NCBI GenBank assembly: GCA_017537175.1
Contig: JAFYLH010000027.1
Location: 1 to 48,625, forward strand
Length of the DNA: 48,625 nucleotides
Reading direction: 5' to 3'
DNA from: Clostridia bacterium
GTDB taxonomy: Bacteria; Bacillota; Clostridia; Oscillospirales; CAG-272
Part shown: one piece after another, positions 24,540 to 32,064 of the stretch
Layout: each line of letters begins with the position of its first letter
How positions within the stretch are numbered: the stretch's first letter is position 1
Translations under genes and position numbers: made by a program
Notes under the pieces: model-generated
The model's database searches: none
What the model saw: only the letters and a program-made list of their open reading frames with translations
Told to the model about the DNA's origin: nothing

Positions 24540-26651
24540 GTGAAGCGTTTTACTGCCGTTTTGTGTTTAATATCTCTTATACTCTCCCTGTGCTGCTGTA
24601 CGCAGTCGGGAACTACATCAAATAACAAGCCTGCCTGTGCAGAGCATTCCTACGGCGAGTGGACGGTCACTGTCAAAAGCCCCGACGGTATGATATTCAA
24701 CGAGGAAAGAGTGTGTAGCATCTGTGAAGATACAGAGGTGAGAACTGTCAACCTCTTAGACACCGTTCCCGAGGAATGGATAGCCGTATTTGATGAGATT
24801 ACGGTCAACGGTGACAACCCTGTTGCTGACATTTATTATATGGAATATGCTACAACCGAGGACCGTGCCGCCCGCAACGGCACCCCTGTTCTCTATAAGG
24901 GCAAGGTGACCTCGGATGACCGAAGCTACTGGAGTAAATATGACACTATACCCGACTTGGTAAAGACCCTGTTTACCGATTATGTAATAAGCGAGGTTCC
25001 TGTAGCGGAGGTTCTTGTTAAAAGCTATATCGGTGTAGAGGAGGTCAACCCCAGACAGCTTACCGCCTTAGAGGAAAAATACGGCAAAAGCGCTCTTACC
25101 GAAATATACCTCAACACCCTTCGATTTTCGGACAAGATATACGGCATAAATGCCGCCTGCAACGGATTTTTGACAAAGAATCTGAGCGAGCTTGACATAG
25201 CAGATGTGGCAATGCTCTGCGCCATAGCCAACACAGGCGACCCCCGTACAGAGCTTGAGCCTGTCAAGGCAGAGTATGAAAGCATACTTGCCTCCCTTAA
25301 GGACAAGGGCAGTATTACCGAAGAGGATCATAACAGCTATCTCACAAGAGAATTCAGCTTTGCCGAGGACTATGTCCCCAACTATGACTGGTATACCGAG
25401 ATAGTTATAACAGATACCGTCAAGCTCCTGTCAGAAAAGCTTGGAATAGATACCCGGGCGGCAGAAAGTATGCTCTATAGCGACGATCTTAAGATATACA
25501 CCGTGGTCGACCCCGATATCCAAACCCTTTTGGAAAGCTTCTTCATTGACGATAGCAAGTTTATGCGTATAAGCGGAGGTGTTCAGCCTCAGTGCGCTAT
25601 GGTAATAACCGATCCTGCCACCGCCGATGTACTTGCAATTGTAGGCTCAAGAGGAGAAAAGACAAGCAACGATGCTCCCAACTATGCCGACGAGCTTACC
25701 CGTTCGCCCGGCTCCTCTATCAAGCCTGTAGCCGTATACGGCCCCTGTCTTGAAAACAAGCTTATACACTACAGTACCCTTGTGGATGATAATTATTATA
25801 CAATGCTGGGGGACAGAAAGTGGCCCTCCAACTGGCCTGTAGGCTACAGAGGACTTACCCCCGTTTATGACGGAGTACGCCGCTCTGTCAACACAATTGC
25901 GGTAAGACTGCTTATGCAGCTTACTCCCCAGACCTCCTACGAATACACCCACGACAAGCTGGGTATGCACAGCGTTGTAGGCGAGGAGACCACCGCGGCA
26001 GGCTATATAGTCAATGACAAAAACGCATCTGCTCTTGCTCTTGGCGGTATGCTTCACGGCCTTACCGTGCGCGAGCTTATCGGCGCTTATCAGATCTTTA
26101 ATAACGGCGGTGTGTTTACAGGCAACCGCACGGTGCTTAAGATAGAGGACAGATACGGCAATGTTATCGTAGACAACGAGGGAACACCCTCTCAGGTCAT
26201 GTCCCCGGGTAATGCGTCTATTATGACAAAGATGCTCCAGAATGTTGTGGACAGCGGAACTGCTGACTGCATCACCCTTGATGACCGCGTTGAATGTGCG
26301 GGCAAAACAGGAACCACCTCCTATGACAAGGACAGATGGTTTATGGGCTACACCCCCTATTATATGGGCGGTGTATGGTTTGGATATGAAAACTCCGCCA
26401 GCCTTGCAGGCTTCTCCGAAATCAAGAGCCCTGCAGTAGATGTGTGGGACAAGTTTATGACCGAGCTGCACGAGCAGGAGGTATTCTCACAGACCGATAC
26501 TCCCAAGGACTTTGAGCTTCACGAAAGCGTTACCGTACAGAGCATCTGTTCAGGCTCAGGCAAGCTTGCAGGTGCAAATTGCGGCAGCCGCATAACCAAC
26601 GGCTACTATACCGAGGACAATATGCCCACCGAATACTGTAACTGGCATTAA
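24540..26651 (+). CDS. Penicillin-binding protein (class A-like) with degenerate GT51 domain
   Basis: The product is 703 aa from GTG 24540, preceded by GAGGTG at 4-nt spacing; the TTG at 24528 lies before that site. The N-terminus (MKRFTAVLCLISLILSLCCC) is a signal peptide ending in three Cys. It may be a lipoprotein, though the lipobox is atypical. Residues about 33-73 form one Cys-repeat unit like those of the large surface proteins. About 95-265 resemble the C-terminal half of a GT51 transglycosylase (EIYLNTLRFSDKIYGINAA), but the catalytic EDxxF motif is absent. The transpeptidase is intact: SSIK at 392-395, SVN at 449-451, KTG at 589-591. The C-terminal tail ending PTEYCNWH is typical of clostridial PBP1 relatives. 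It probably crosslinks peptidoglycan without polymerising glycan. Confidence 0.9.
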   Translation: MKRFTAVLCLISLILSLCCCTQSGTTSNNKPACAEHSYGEWTVTVKSPDGMIFNEERVCSICEDTEVRTVNLLDTVPEEWIAVFDEITVNGDNPVADIYYMEYATTEDRAARNGTPVLYKGKVTSDDRSYWSKYDTIPDLVKTLFTDYVISEVPVAEVLVKSYIGVEEVNPRQLTALEEKYGKSALTEIYLNTLRFSDKIYGINAACNGFLTKNLSELDIADVAMLCAIANTGDPRTELEPVKAEYESILASLKDKGSITEEDHNSYLTREFSFAEDYVPNYDWYTEIVITDTVKLLSEKLGIDTRAAESMLYSDDLKIYTVVDPDIQTLLESFFIDDSKFMRISGGVQPQCAMVITDPATADVLAIVGSRGEKTSNDAPNYADELTRSPGSSIKPVAVYGPCLENKLIHYSTLVDDNYYTMLGDRKWPSNWPVGYRGLTPVYDGVRRSVNTIAVRLLMQLTPQTSYEYTHDKLGMHSVVGEETTAAGYIVNDKNASALALGGMLHGLTVRELIGAYQIFNNGGVFTGNRTVLKIEDRYGNVIVDNEGTPSQVMSPGNASIMTKMLQNVVDSGTADCITLDDRVECAGKTGTTSYDKDRWFMGYTPYYMGGVWFGYENSASLAGFSEIKSPAVDVWDKFMTELHEQEVFSQTDTPKDFELHESVTVQSICSGSGKLAGANCGSRITNGYYTEDNMPTEYCNWH

Positions 26652-26712
26652 GCGGCACGGTGCCGCACCCATACTACGCACCTATGCGCAGTAATTCAAA
26701 CCGTACGGAATA
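26651..26712. repeat. Small palindrome cluster downstream of the PBP gene
   Basis: AGCGGCAC/GTGCCGC-type hairpin right after the stop, then TACTACGCA/TGCGCAGTA (one mismatch, 4-nt loop), then the palindrome CCGTACGG. It is similar in style to the palindrome clusters at 3145, 15825 and 45855. Confidence 0.5.
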
Positions 26713-26732
26713 TAAAAAATTGCATACATCTA

Positions 26733-26761
26733 AAAATGACAGCTTCAACAGCTGTCATTTT
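26733..26761. terminator. Bidirectional terminator between PBP gene and phosphodiesterase gene
   Basis: AAAATGACAGCT and AGCTGTCATTTT form a 12-bp stem around TCAAC, with T-runs on both strands. It lies between two convergent genes. Confidence 0.9.
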
Positions 26762-26770
26762 TATATTCAT

Positions 26771-27523
26771 TTAAAGAACTGATTTACCCTTCCAGCAATT
26801 CTGCTTTTCTACCTCCAAAAGGTCTGCTACGGTAGGAGCAATATCCATAATGGATGCTTCAATAGACTTATTCTTTTCAAAGCTCTCACCGATAAAGAGA
26901 ATGGGAATATTGATGTCCTCGGGACAGGTGCTGCCGTGGTCATGGTCGTGACCGCCGTGGTCGGCTGTGATGATATAGGTGTATTCATCGCCAAAGGTAT
27001 CTATTACACGCTTGATACAGTCTATCGCAGTGTTTACAGAAGCAAGGTATTTGTCAGACATCCATCTGTGGTGATGTCCCACTATATCAACATTTCCGAG
27101 ATACAGGAATGTGAAATCGGGAGAATTCTTTTTAAGATATTCTATAGCGTAGTCTGTAATAGCTGCGTCCTTTTCGTCTCTCATAAACAGACTGAAGTTA
27201 AAGATACCCGGCTTTGCCACATCACGCAGCTCGCCCCAGTTATAGAACATAGCCGCCTTCTTGCCTGCAGCATCCAGCTGCTCTACCAGGCCTCTTACCT
27301 TGTTTACGGGAGGACAGTAGGTGTTGCTGGTGGTCTGATGCTGTATGGGGTCAACAGCGGTAAAGAGGGATATATGACAGGGCAGAGTATCCGAGGGATA
27401 AACAGTCTTGCCCTCAAGTGCATAGGTGGAGCTCTCAAGCAGAGTCTTTACATAGGGGTTGCCGCATCCGGTCATAGCATCGGGACGCATACCGTCAACA
27501 AGCATAAGAATAACCTTTTTCAT
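26771..27523 (-). CDS. Alkaline phosphatase-superfamily phosphodiesterase/sulfatase-like protein
   Basis: The product is 250 aa. N-terminal LMLVDGMRPDAM holds the first metal Asp (residue 9). TVYPSDTLPCH (about 41-51) supplies the Ser/Thr nucleophile region. GNVDIVGHHH and ITADHGGHDHDHG (about 188-200) supply further metal ligands. This pattern matches nucleotide pyrophosphatase/phosphodiesterase-type members of the alkaline phosphatase fold. It has no signal peptide, so it is probably cytoplasmic, and it is short for the superfamily. The substrate cannot be read. It is transcribed alone from its own strong promoter. Confidence 0.88.
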   Translation of the reverse strand: MKKVILMLVDGMRPDAMTGCGNPYVKTLLESSTYALEGKTVYPSDTLPCHISLFTAVDPIQHQTTSNTYCPPVNKVRGLVEQLDAAGKKAAMFYNWGELRDVAKPGIFNFSLFMRDEKDAAITDYAIEYLKKNSPDFTFLYLGNVDIVGHHHRWMSDKYLASVNTAIDCIKRVIDTFGDEYTYIITADHGGHDHDHGSTCPEDINIPILFIGESFEKNKSIEASIMDIAPTVADLLEVEKQNCWKGKSVL

Positions 27524-27553
27524 AATTTTACTCCTTTGTGGGTCGTTAAGTAC

Positions 27554-27582
27554 AGTATATCAGTATAAATTCAGACTGTCAA
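27554..27582 (-). promoter_or_regulatory. Promoter of the phosphodiesterase gene
   Basis: Minus-strand TTGACA (27582-27577), 17 bp, TATACT (27559-27554), 30 bp before the ATG at 27523, which has AAAGGAG. Confidence 0.85.
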
Positions 27583-27646
27583 TAAAAAATATATTTTTGA
27601 GTATACAACATTTCACTTAAGACAGCTCTCAGGTCACTTGCTTATC

Positions 27647-27675
27647 TTGACATATCCGGCGATAAGTAATATAAT
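27647..27675 (+). promoter_or_regulatory. Promoter of the 130-aa hypothetical gene
   Basis: TTGACA (27647-27652), 17 bp, TATAAT (27670-27675): a perfect consensus promoter 32 bp before the ATG at 27708. Confidence 0.9.
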
Positions 27676-27707
27676 TAAGCTATGATTATATACCTTGGAG
27701 GTAATAT

Positions 27708-28100
27708 ATGACAAATAAGCAAAGATTTTATAAAATAGCAGAGCCATTCTTTTTGGCAGGCTTATTTAAAGAAATCTATCAATCCGATGATATCAGCATC
27801 TGTAATATTGCAAACAGCGGGTATGCGGTTTTTATGTATTCGCTGCTCAAACCCCATAAGGAAGATGAATTTGCAGGAATATTTGTAGATAAAAAAGGTA
27901 TACGGAGTATTGTAAACAATAACAGTCTGATCCAAACATTTTATCTTGCCTGGCCTAATGATGTGAAGAAAAGAAGCTTGCTTCCCTTAAATGACAGGAC
28001 CTTTAAAATTATAGAAAAATTTAAAAAGAAGACAGATGAAAACGGTCCCTCGCACGAGGTGGATCTCGAGATGGAAAAAGAGATAATGGCAATGGAATAA
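27708..28100 (+). CDS. Hypothetical protein, 130 aa
   Basis: I do not recognise this protein. It is soluble-looking, with no signal peptide or membrane segment. The N-terminal half is mixed hydrophobic (IAEPFFLAGLFKEIY). The C-terminal third is highly charged, ending EVDLEMEKEIMAME, and could form a helix. It is very likely real because it has GGAGGT 8 nt before the ATG and a perfect consensus promoter. It lies just upstream of the NYN-domain gene, which has its own promoter. Confidence 0.7.
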   Translation: MTNKQRFYKIAEPFFLAGLFKEIYQSDDISICNIANSGYAVFMYSLLKPHKEDEFAGIFVDKKGIRSIVNNNSLIQTFYLAWPNDVKKRSLLPLNDRTFKIIEKFKKKTDENGPSHEVDLEMEKEIMAME

Positions 28101-28137
28101 TGCCGTATCCTTTGTCCGGGTAAAACGCGAATACATA

Positions 28138-28166
28138 TTGATTTTATCTGTACAATATAGTATAAT
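28138..28166 (+). promoter_or_regulatory. Promoter of the NYN-domain gene
   Basis: TTGATT (28138-28143), 17 bp, TATAAT (28161-28166), followed by AGGAGG at 28185-28190. Confidence 0.8.
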
Positions 28167-28198
28167 GGGATAAATTCTACAGAAAGGAGGAAGGAAAA

Positions 28199-28990
28199 AT
28201 AGGACTGTTCGACGGACTCTTTAAAAAGATGACCCCCGTCAGTATAAAGCCTAAGGCAGTAGTTTTTGTAGATTATGAGCATTGGTATATCTCTATGACC
28301 AAGATGCACGACCGCAAGCCCGATATCAAGGGCTGGTATGCGGACATGTCAAAGAAGTACAATGTTACCGAGGTTTGCTTTTTCGGAGATTTTTCAAATC
28401 AGTCGCTAAGACAAGAGATACCCCGTATCCGCGAGGTAACCAACTTTGTTATCGAAACACAGAACGCATCCAACCATCACAAAAAGGACTATACCGATTT
28501 TATCATGCTGGATCATATCTACCAGCGCGCTATGACCGCCCAGGATATCGACACATTTATCATTTTTTCGGGCGACGGACATTTTTCATCGGTGGTAAGC
28601 TTTCTTAACATCAAAATGGAAAAGAATGTAGGTATCTACGGTGTAAAGGATGCCATAAGCAATCAGCTTAAAAACTCGGCTTCGTGGGTCATTGAGCTTC
28701 CCAACCAAAAGGCAGAAAATCTTGAATATTACAGGATGATACTGCGTAATCTGCGTAACCTGCAGAACGCCCAGAAGGGCAGAAAGAAAAAACAGCGCCC
28801 CGCATTCTGGCCTACTGTTGAGGCTGTTTCAAAGTATAACGATGCGGACAAGGACAAGGTCGTGGCTGCCCTGAGGGGTATGATCGACGAGGGTTATATC
28901 TATCAGACCCAGGAAAGGATCATGTCAAAAACCATCAAGGTATTACAGGTCAACTGGGAAAAAGTAAAAAAAGACGGAATACTGGAATAA
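28199..28990 (+). CDS. NYN-domain (PIN-like ribonuclease fold) protein
   Basis: NYN domains are PIN-like nuclease folds acting on RNA. Signature acidic motifs are VFVDYEHWYISM (Asp near residue 23), KDYTDFIMLDHI (Asp near 100) and FIIFSGDGHFSSVV (SGDGHF, near 120). A C-terminal part of about 80 residues (basic RKKKQRP, then a winged-helix-like segment) may bind RNA. The start is uncertain. AGGAGG (28185-28190) is 8 nt from an ATA codon at 28199, which would give an N-terminus beginning GLFDGLFKK. The first ATG (28229) is 38 nt from that site. A CTG at 28205 is another option. I chose ATA for ribosome binding site spacing. It ends at a strong terminator. Confidence 0.8.
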   Translation: MGLFDGLFKKMTPVSIKPKAVVFVDYEHWYISMTKMHDRKPDIKGWYADMSKKYNVTEVCFFGDFSNQSLRQEIPRIREVTNFVIETQNASNHHKKDYTDFIMLDHIYQRAMTAQDIDTFIIFSGDGHFSSVVSFLNIKMEKNVGIYGVKDAISNQLKNSASWVIELPNQKAENLEYYRMILRNLRNLQNAQKGRKKKQRPAFWPTVEAVSKYNDADKDKVVAALRGMIDEGYIYQTQERIMSKTIKVLQVNWEKVKKDGILE

Positions 28991-29015
28991 AACGGACGAA
29001 TTTTTCGTCCGTTTT
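28989..29015 (+). terminator. Terminator of the NYN-domain gene
   Basis: AAAACGGACGAA and TTCGTCCGTTTT form a 12-bp stem with a 3-nt loop and T-rich tail, overlapping the stop codon. Confidence 0.9.
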
Positions 29016-29016
29016 A

Positions 29017-29045
29017 TTGTATTATGGGCAATTAAATGATACAAT
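29017..29045 (+). promoter_or_regulatory. Promoter of the zinc-ribbon membrane protein gene
   Basis: TTGTAT (29017-29022), 17 bp, TACAAT (29040-29045). The ATG at 29079 follows a GGAG site. Confidence 0.65.
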
Positions 29046-29078
29046 AATAACTGTAAAGCTTATTGATCGGAGAAAATC

Positions 29079-30851
29079 ATGTATTGTAAATATTGCGGTG
29101 CGGAGCTTCCCGAGGGATCACGCTTCTGCGGAAGCTGCAGCGCGACTCTGTACGAAATAGATCAGGTCAAAAAAGAAAAAACTCCCGATGCAAAAAAGAA
29201 GAGGCTGTTAAAAACAGCCCTGGTGCTTTTGACCGCGGTAATCATATTGAGTGTCTTGGGGACAATATCAGCTTTCCTCTTCAGAGAACAGATGACAAAT
29301 TTGTTGGTCGGCCTAAGCTCTCCGCAGACTCAGCAGCTTTATGCATATCAAAGGCTTGCAGACAAGACCTCGGACAGATACGGGAATATTATCAATATGA
29401 TAAAGGGCGAGCATGGCGGCAGGGGAAACATAACCTTAGAGCCCGGTAGCAAGACCGACGGAATTCTTTATTCCCTCGTGCCCGAGCTTGCCGATACTAA
29501 GCCCATTGACATAGAATATGATGCCAATATATCAGAGGACATTATGTCGCTGGATATTACCGCTTATTCCGACAACACCGAGATCATAGCCGCCGGTACG
29601 GTTGCGGATTTTAAAAATAATCAGGTAACAATAAGCTTACCCACCCTAAACGACTATGCCCTTAAAGCAGAGCTGTCAGAACTTTCATATGAAGGAACAA
29701 ACAGTCTTTTTGATTATCTTTCGGCAGTTAAAAGGCTCCCCGACAGTGAGCTTGCCCGCAGACTGATGTCGGATTACTTAAGGATCGCACTCGAAAAGAC
29801 AAGCGGTGTTAAAAGGTCCACCGATATCTTCAGTATCGGTGATGTCAAGACAGAGGCTGTCCTTTTTACCACCCACATCACCCGCAGTACGGCAGGTGAT
29901 ATACTCAGCGCCGTTACAAAAGAGGCAAGAGAGGATAAGGAGCTTAAGGAATACATCCTTGAGCTTTACGGTGATGACGGTGATAAAATATATAATGAGA
30001 TCTTTGAGAATTCGGATCAAAAAATAAATGACCTTAAAAACGATCCGTCATCCGACGAGATAATCTGTACCCTTAAGACCTGGAGTGACTCCTCATATAA
30101 CATTATAGCAGCAGAGCTGTCGGCAGACAACACTCTTTTATTCCTTGCCGAGCTTGAGCATAACGGTATATATGCGGCAGAGCTTACCCGAAATACGGGG
30201 AAAAGCCATTACAGCATTACGGCACAGGGAAAAACAGATCAAAGCAGATTTACAGGCACCGTTTTGTTAAAAAACGCAGGAAAGACCCTTATCAAGGCAG
30301 AATGTAACGAGGTCGAGCCCAAAAGTAGCGGCTTCACGGGAGAGGTAACCTTAAGCGGCAAAGCTTTGACCTCTGCGGAATATATCACACTCATAGGCAG
30401 TACCAAAAACGATCAAAGCATTTATGAGCTTTCGGTTTTTGGTGACGATACTGCCTTACGCTCTGCGGCCATCACATACACACCCCACAAGTTTTCCAAG
30501 CCCCGGCTCCACAAAAATGCCACAGAGGACATACAGCAATGGCTGTCCGGCCTTGACCCCGAGGTATTAATGAGATTAGCCTTGACCAAGGACGAGCCCG
30601 AAGATACCCCGGAGCCGATCACCGAAGAAACCGAACAAAGCATAGAGACCTCCGACAGTACAAACGAATATCAGCTGGGATATACCGCAGGCTATGCAGA
30701 CGGATATATGGACGGCTTATACGGTGACAGCTATGCAAAAAGCTATGGAGCCAATTTGTTAAATCCAACATCGGATGAATATACAAGAGGCTATGCCGAC
30801 GGCTATAACGACGGCTATAACAGTATTTACGGCAGCGGTGTTACCCAATAA
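29079..30851 (+). CDS. Zinc-ribbon single-pass membrane protein with GY-rich tail
   Basis: The product is 590 aa. Residues 1-25 are a zinc ribbon with C3, C6, C17 and C20 (YCKYCGAEL, FCGSCSATL). One transmembrane helix follows at about 43-68, and then a large, probably extracytoplasmic domain of about 460 residues without recognisable motifs (beta-rich, acidic). Residues about 505-540 are a Glu/Thr/Pro-rich linker, and the last 50 residues contain repeats of the form GYADGYxDG. The layout (cytoplasmic zinc ribbon, TM, outer domain) is common among Clostridia membrane proteins of unknown role. It is transcribed alone and converges on a terminator shared with the next gene. Confidence 0.78.
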   Translation: MYCKYCGAELPEGSRFCGSCSATLYEIDQVKKEKTPDAKKKRLLKTALVLLTAVIILSVLGTISAFLFREQMTNLLVGLSSPQTQQLYAYQRLADKTSDRYGNIINMIKGEHGGRGNITLEPGSKTDGILYSLVPELADTKPIDIEYDANISEDIMSLDITAYSDNTEIIAAGTVADFKNNQVTISLPTLNDYALKAELSELSYEGTNSLFDYLSAVKRLPDSELARRLMSDYLRIALEKTSGVKRSTDIFSIGDVKTEAVLFTTHITRSTAGDILSAVTKEAREDKELKEYILELYGDDGDKIYNEIFENSDQKINDLKNDPSSDEIICTLKTWSDSSYNIIAAELSADNTLLFLAELEHNGIYAAELTRNTGKSHYSITAQGKTDQSRFTGTVLLKNAGKTLIKAECNEVEPKSSGFTGEVTLSGKALTSAEYITLIGSTKNDQSIYELSVFGDDTALRSAAITYTPHKFSKPRLHKNATEDIQQWLSGLDPEVLMRLALTKDEPEDTPEPITEETEQSIETSDSTNEYQLGYTAGYADGYMDGLYGDSYAKSYGANLLNPTSDEYTRGYADGYNDGYNSIYGSGVTQ

Positions 30852-30854
30852 CAA

Positions 30855-30883
30855 GAAACAGACGATCAACGATCGTCTGTTTC
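30855..30883. terminator. Bidirectional terminator overlapping the end of an oxidoreductase gene
   Basis: GAAACAGACGATC and GATCGTCTGTTTC form a 13-bp stem. The right arm and loop lie inside the last codons (TDDR-stop) of the minus-strand gene ending at 30866. Confidence 0.8.
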
Positions 30884-31918
30884 CTTATATATCATATCAA
30901 GAATCTCAATAACCTTGAGCGCCTGCTCTGCCCTTACAGGTACAGGCTTATCATTTACAAGGCAGTCTGCAAACTCGTGGATACAGTTTTTAAACTCCTT
31001 TTCGCCCTTGAGGTTGGCGTATGCAACCTTGTAGGCATAATCGGGATCGTGGAGGATAAGCTTGAGCTCGTCACCCGTTCTCTCTACTCCCGCCCGGGTA
31101 CCGTAGATATTGGTAAAGAGCTTTTCCTCGCTTATCATAGTGCCAAAGGAGACCTCCATATTAATGCTCATGCCGTTCTTGAACTTTAAAAGCGCGGTAC
31201 ACATATCCTCGCTCATATCCTTTGCCGCCTCGGGATCAACAGGACCGCTTGCGGTGAACTTACGGTAGGAAGCCGCAGACACCGACTCTATCTCGGGAAA
31301 ATCGGTTATAAACATTGCAAGGTCAAGAAGGTGAACACCCAGGTCGCGGAGCACTCCTCCATTTGCCGCCTTACTGTTATACCAGCTTCTGTCCGACATA
31401 ACCCCGCCTATATTGTCCATACCCGAGGGAGTCATACCAAGGGGACGGCGCCAGCCTGTACGGATGTGGTATACCTCGCCGAACTCTCCTTCCTTGAACA
31501 TTCTTCTCATATACTGAGCCGCGGGAATAAAGCGCTGATTCTGAATGATCATCAGCTTGCCCTTTGCCTTCTTTTCCGCCTCAACAAGGGCTCTGCCCTC
31601 CTCGGCATTTACAGCCATAGGCTTTTCCAGAAGAACATTGTAGCCCGCCTCCAAAAGCTCTATTGTAACACTTACGTGCATAGAGTTGGGCAGGGCGTTG
31701 CTTATCATATCAAGGTCGGGGTTTTCCTCCATAAGCTTGTGATAGTCGGTATATCCCTTTTCGATACCGTACTTTTCCTGCAAGCTCTTTAATCTTTCGG
31801 GGTTTCTGCCGCACAGAGCCACTATCTCGGTATTTTCACAGTCCTGAAATGCCTGAATATGTCTGTCTGCAATATAACCGCAGCCCAGTAACGCACATTT
31901 TAAAATCTTTTTAGCCAT
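30866..31918 (-). CDS. Gfo/Idh/MocA-family oxidoreductase (second copy)
   Basis: The product is 350 aa. The Rossmann motif is LLGCGYIADRHIQAF (residues 9-23), the EKPMAVNAEEGRALV motif is near 97-111, and GGVLRDLGVHLLDLAMF is near 187-203. It is a paralogue of the enzyme at 19917-20948 (shared GCG-IA, EKP, DLGVHxxDLA framework) but clearly divergent, so its substrate probably differs. AAGGAG precedes the ATG. It is transcribed alone, divergently from the duplicated lipoprotein gene. Confidence 0.9.
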   Translation of the reverse strand: MAKKILKCALLGCGYIADRHIQAFQDCENTEIVALCGRNPERLKSLQEKYGIEKGYTDYHKLMEENPDLDMISNALPNSMHVSVTIELLEAGYNVLLEKPMAVNAEEGRALVEAEKKAKGKLMIIQNQRFIPAAQYMRRMFKEGEFGEVYHIRTGWRRPLGMTPSGMDNIGGVMSDRSWYNSKAANGGVLRDLGVHLLDLAMFITDFPEIESVSAASYRKFTASGPVDPEAAKDMSEDMCTALLKFKNGMSINMEVSFGTMISEEKLFTNIYGTRAGVERTGDELKLILHDPDYAYKVAYANLKGEKEFKNCIHEFADCLVNDKPVPVRAEQALKVIEILDMIYKETDDR

Positions 31919-31951
31919 TTTCCCGCTCCTTGAATTTAAATTATTATATCT

Positions 31952-31980
31952 ATTTTACCTTAATTCAAAAGCAAAGTCAA
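31952..31980 (-). promoter_or_regulatory. Promoter of the second oxidoreductase gene
   Basis: Minus-strand TTGACT (31980-31975), 17 bp, TAAAAT (31957-31952). Its -35 lies 21 bp from the -35 of the divergent lipoprotein promoter, back to back. Confidence 0.75.
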
Positions 31981-32001
31981 GACAGAAAAAGATGTGACAG
32001 G

Positions 32002-32030
32002 TTGACAAATTCCGATATTAAGATTATCAT
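32002..32030 (+). promoter_or_regulatory. Promoter of the duplicated lipoprotein gene
   Basis: TTGACA (32002-32007), 17 bp, TATCAT (32025-32030). AAAGGAG precedes the ATG at 32065. Confidence 0.75.
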
Positions 32031-32064
32031 ATAGATATAATGTTTCTGATAAAAGGAGAAGGAT

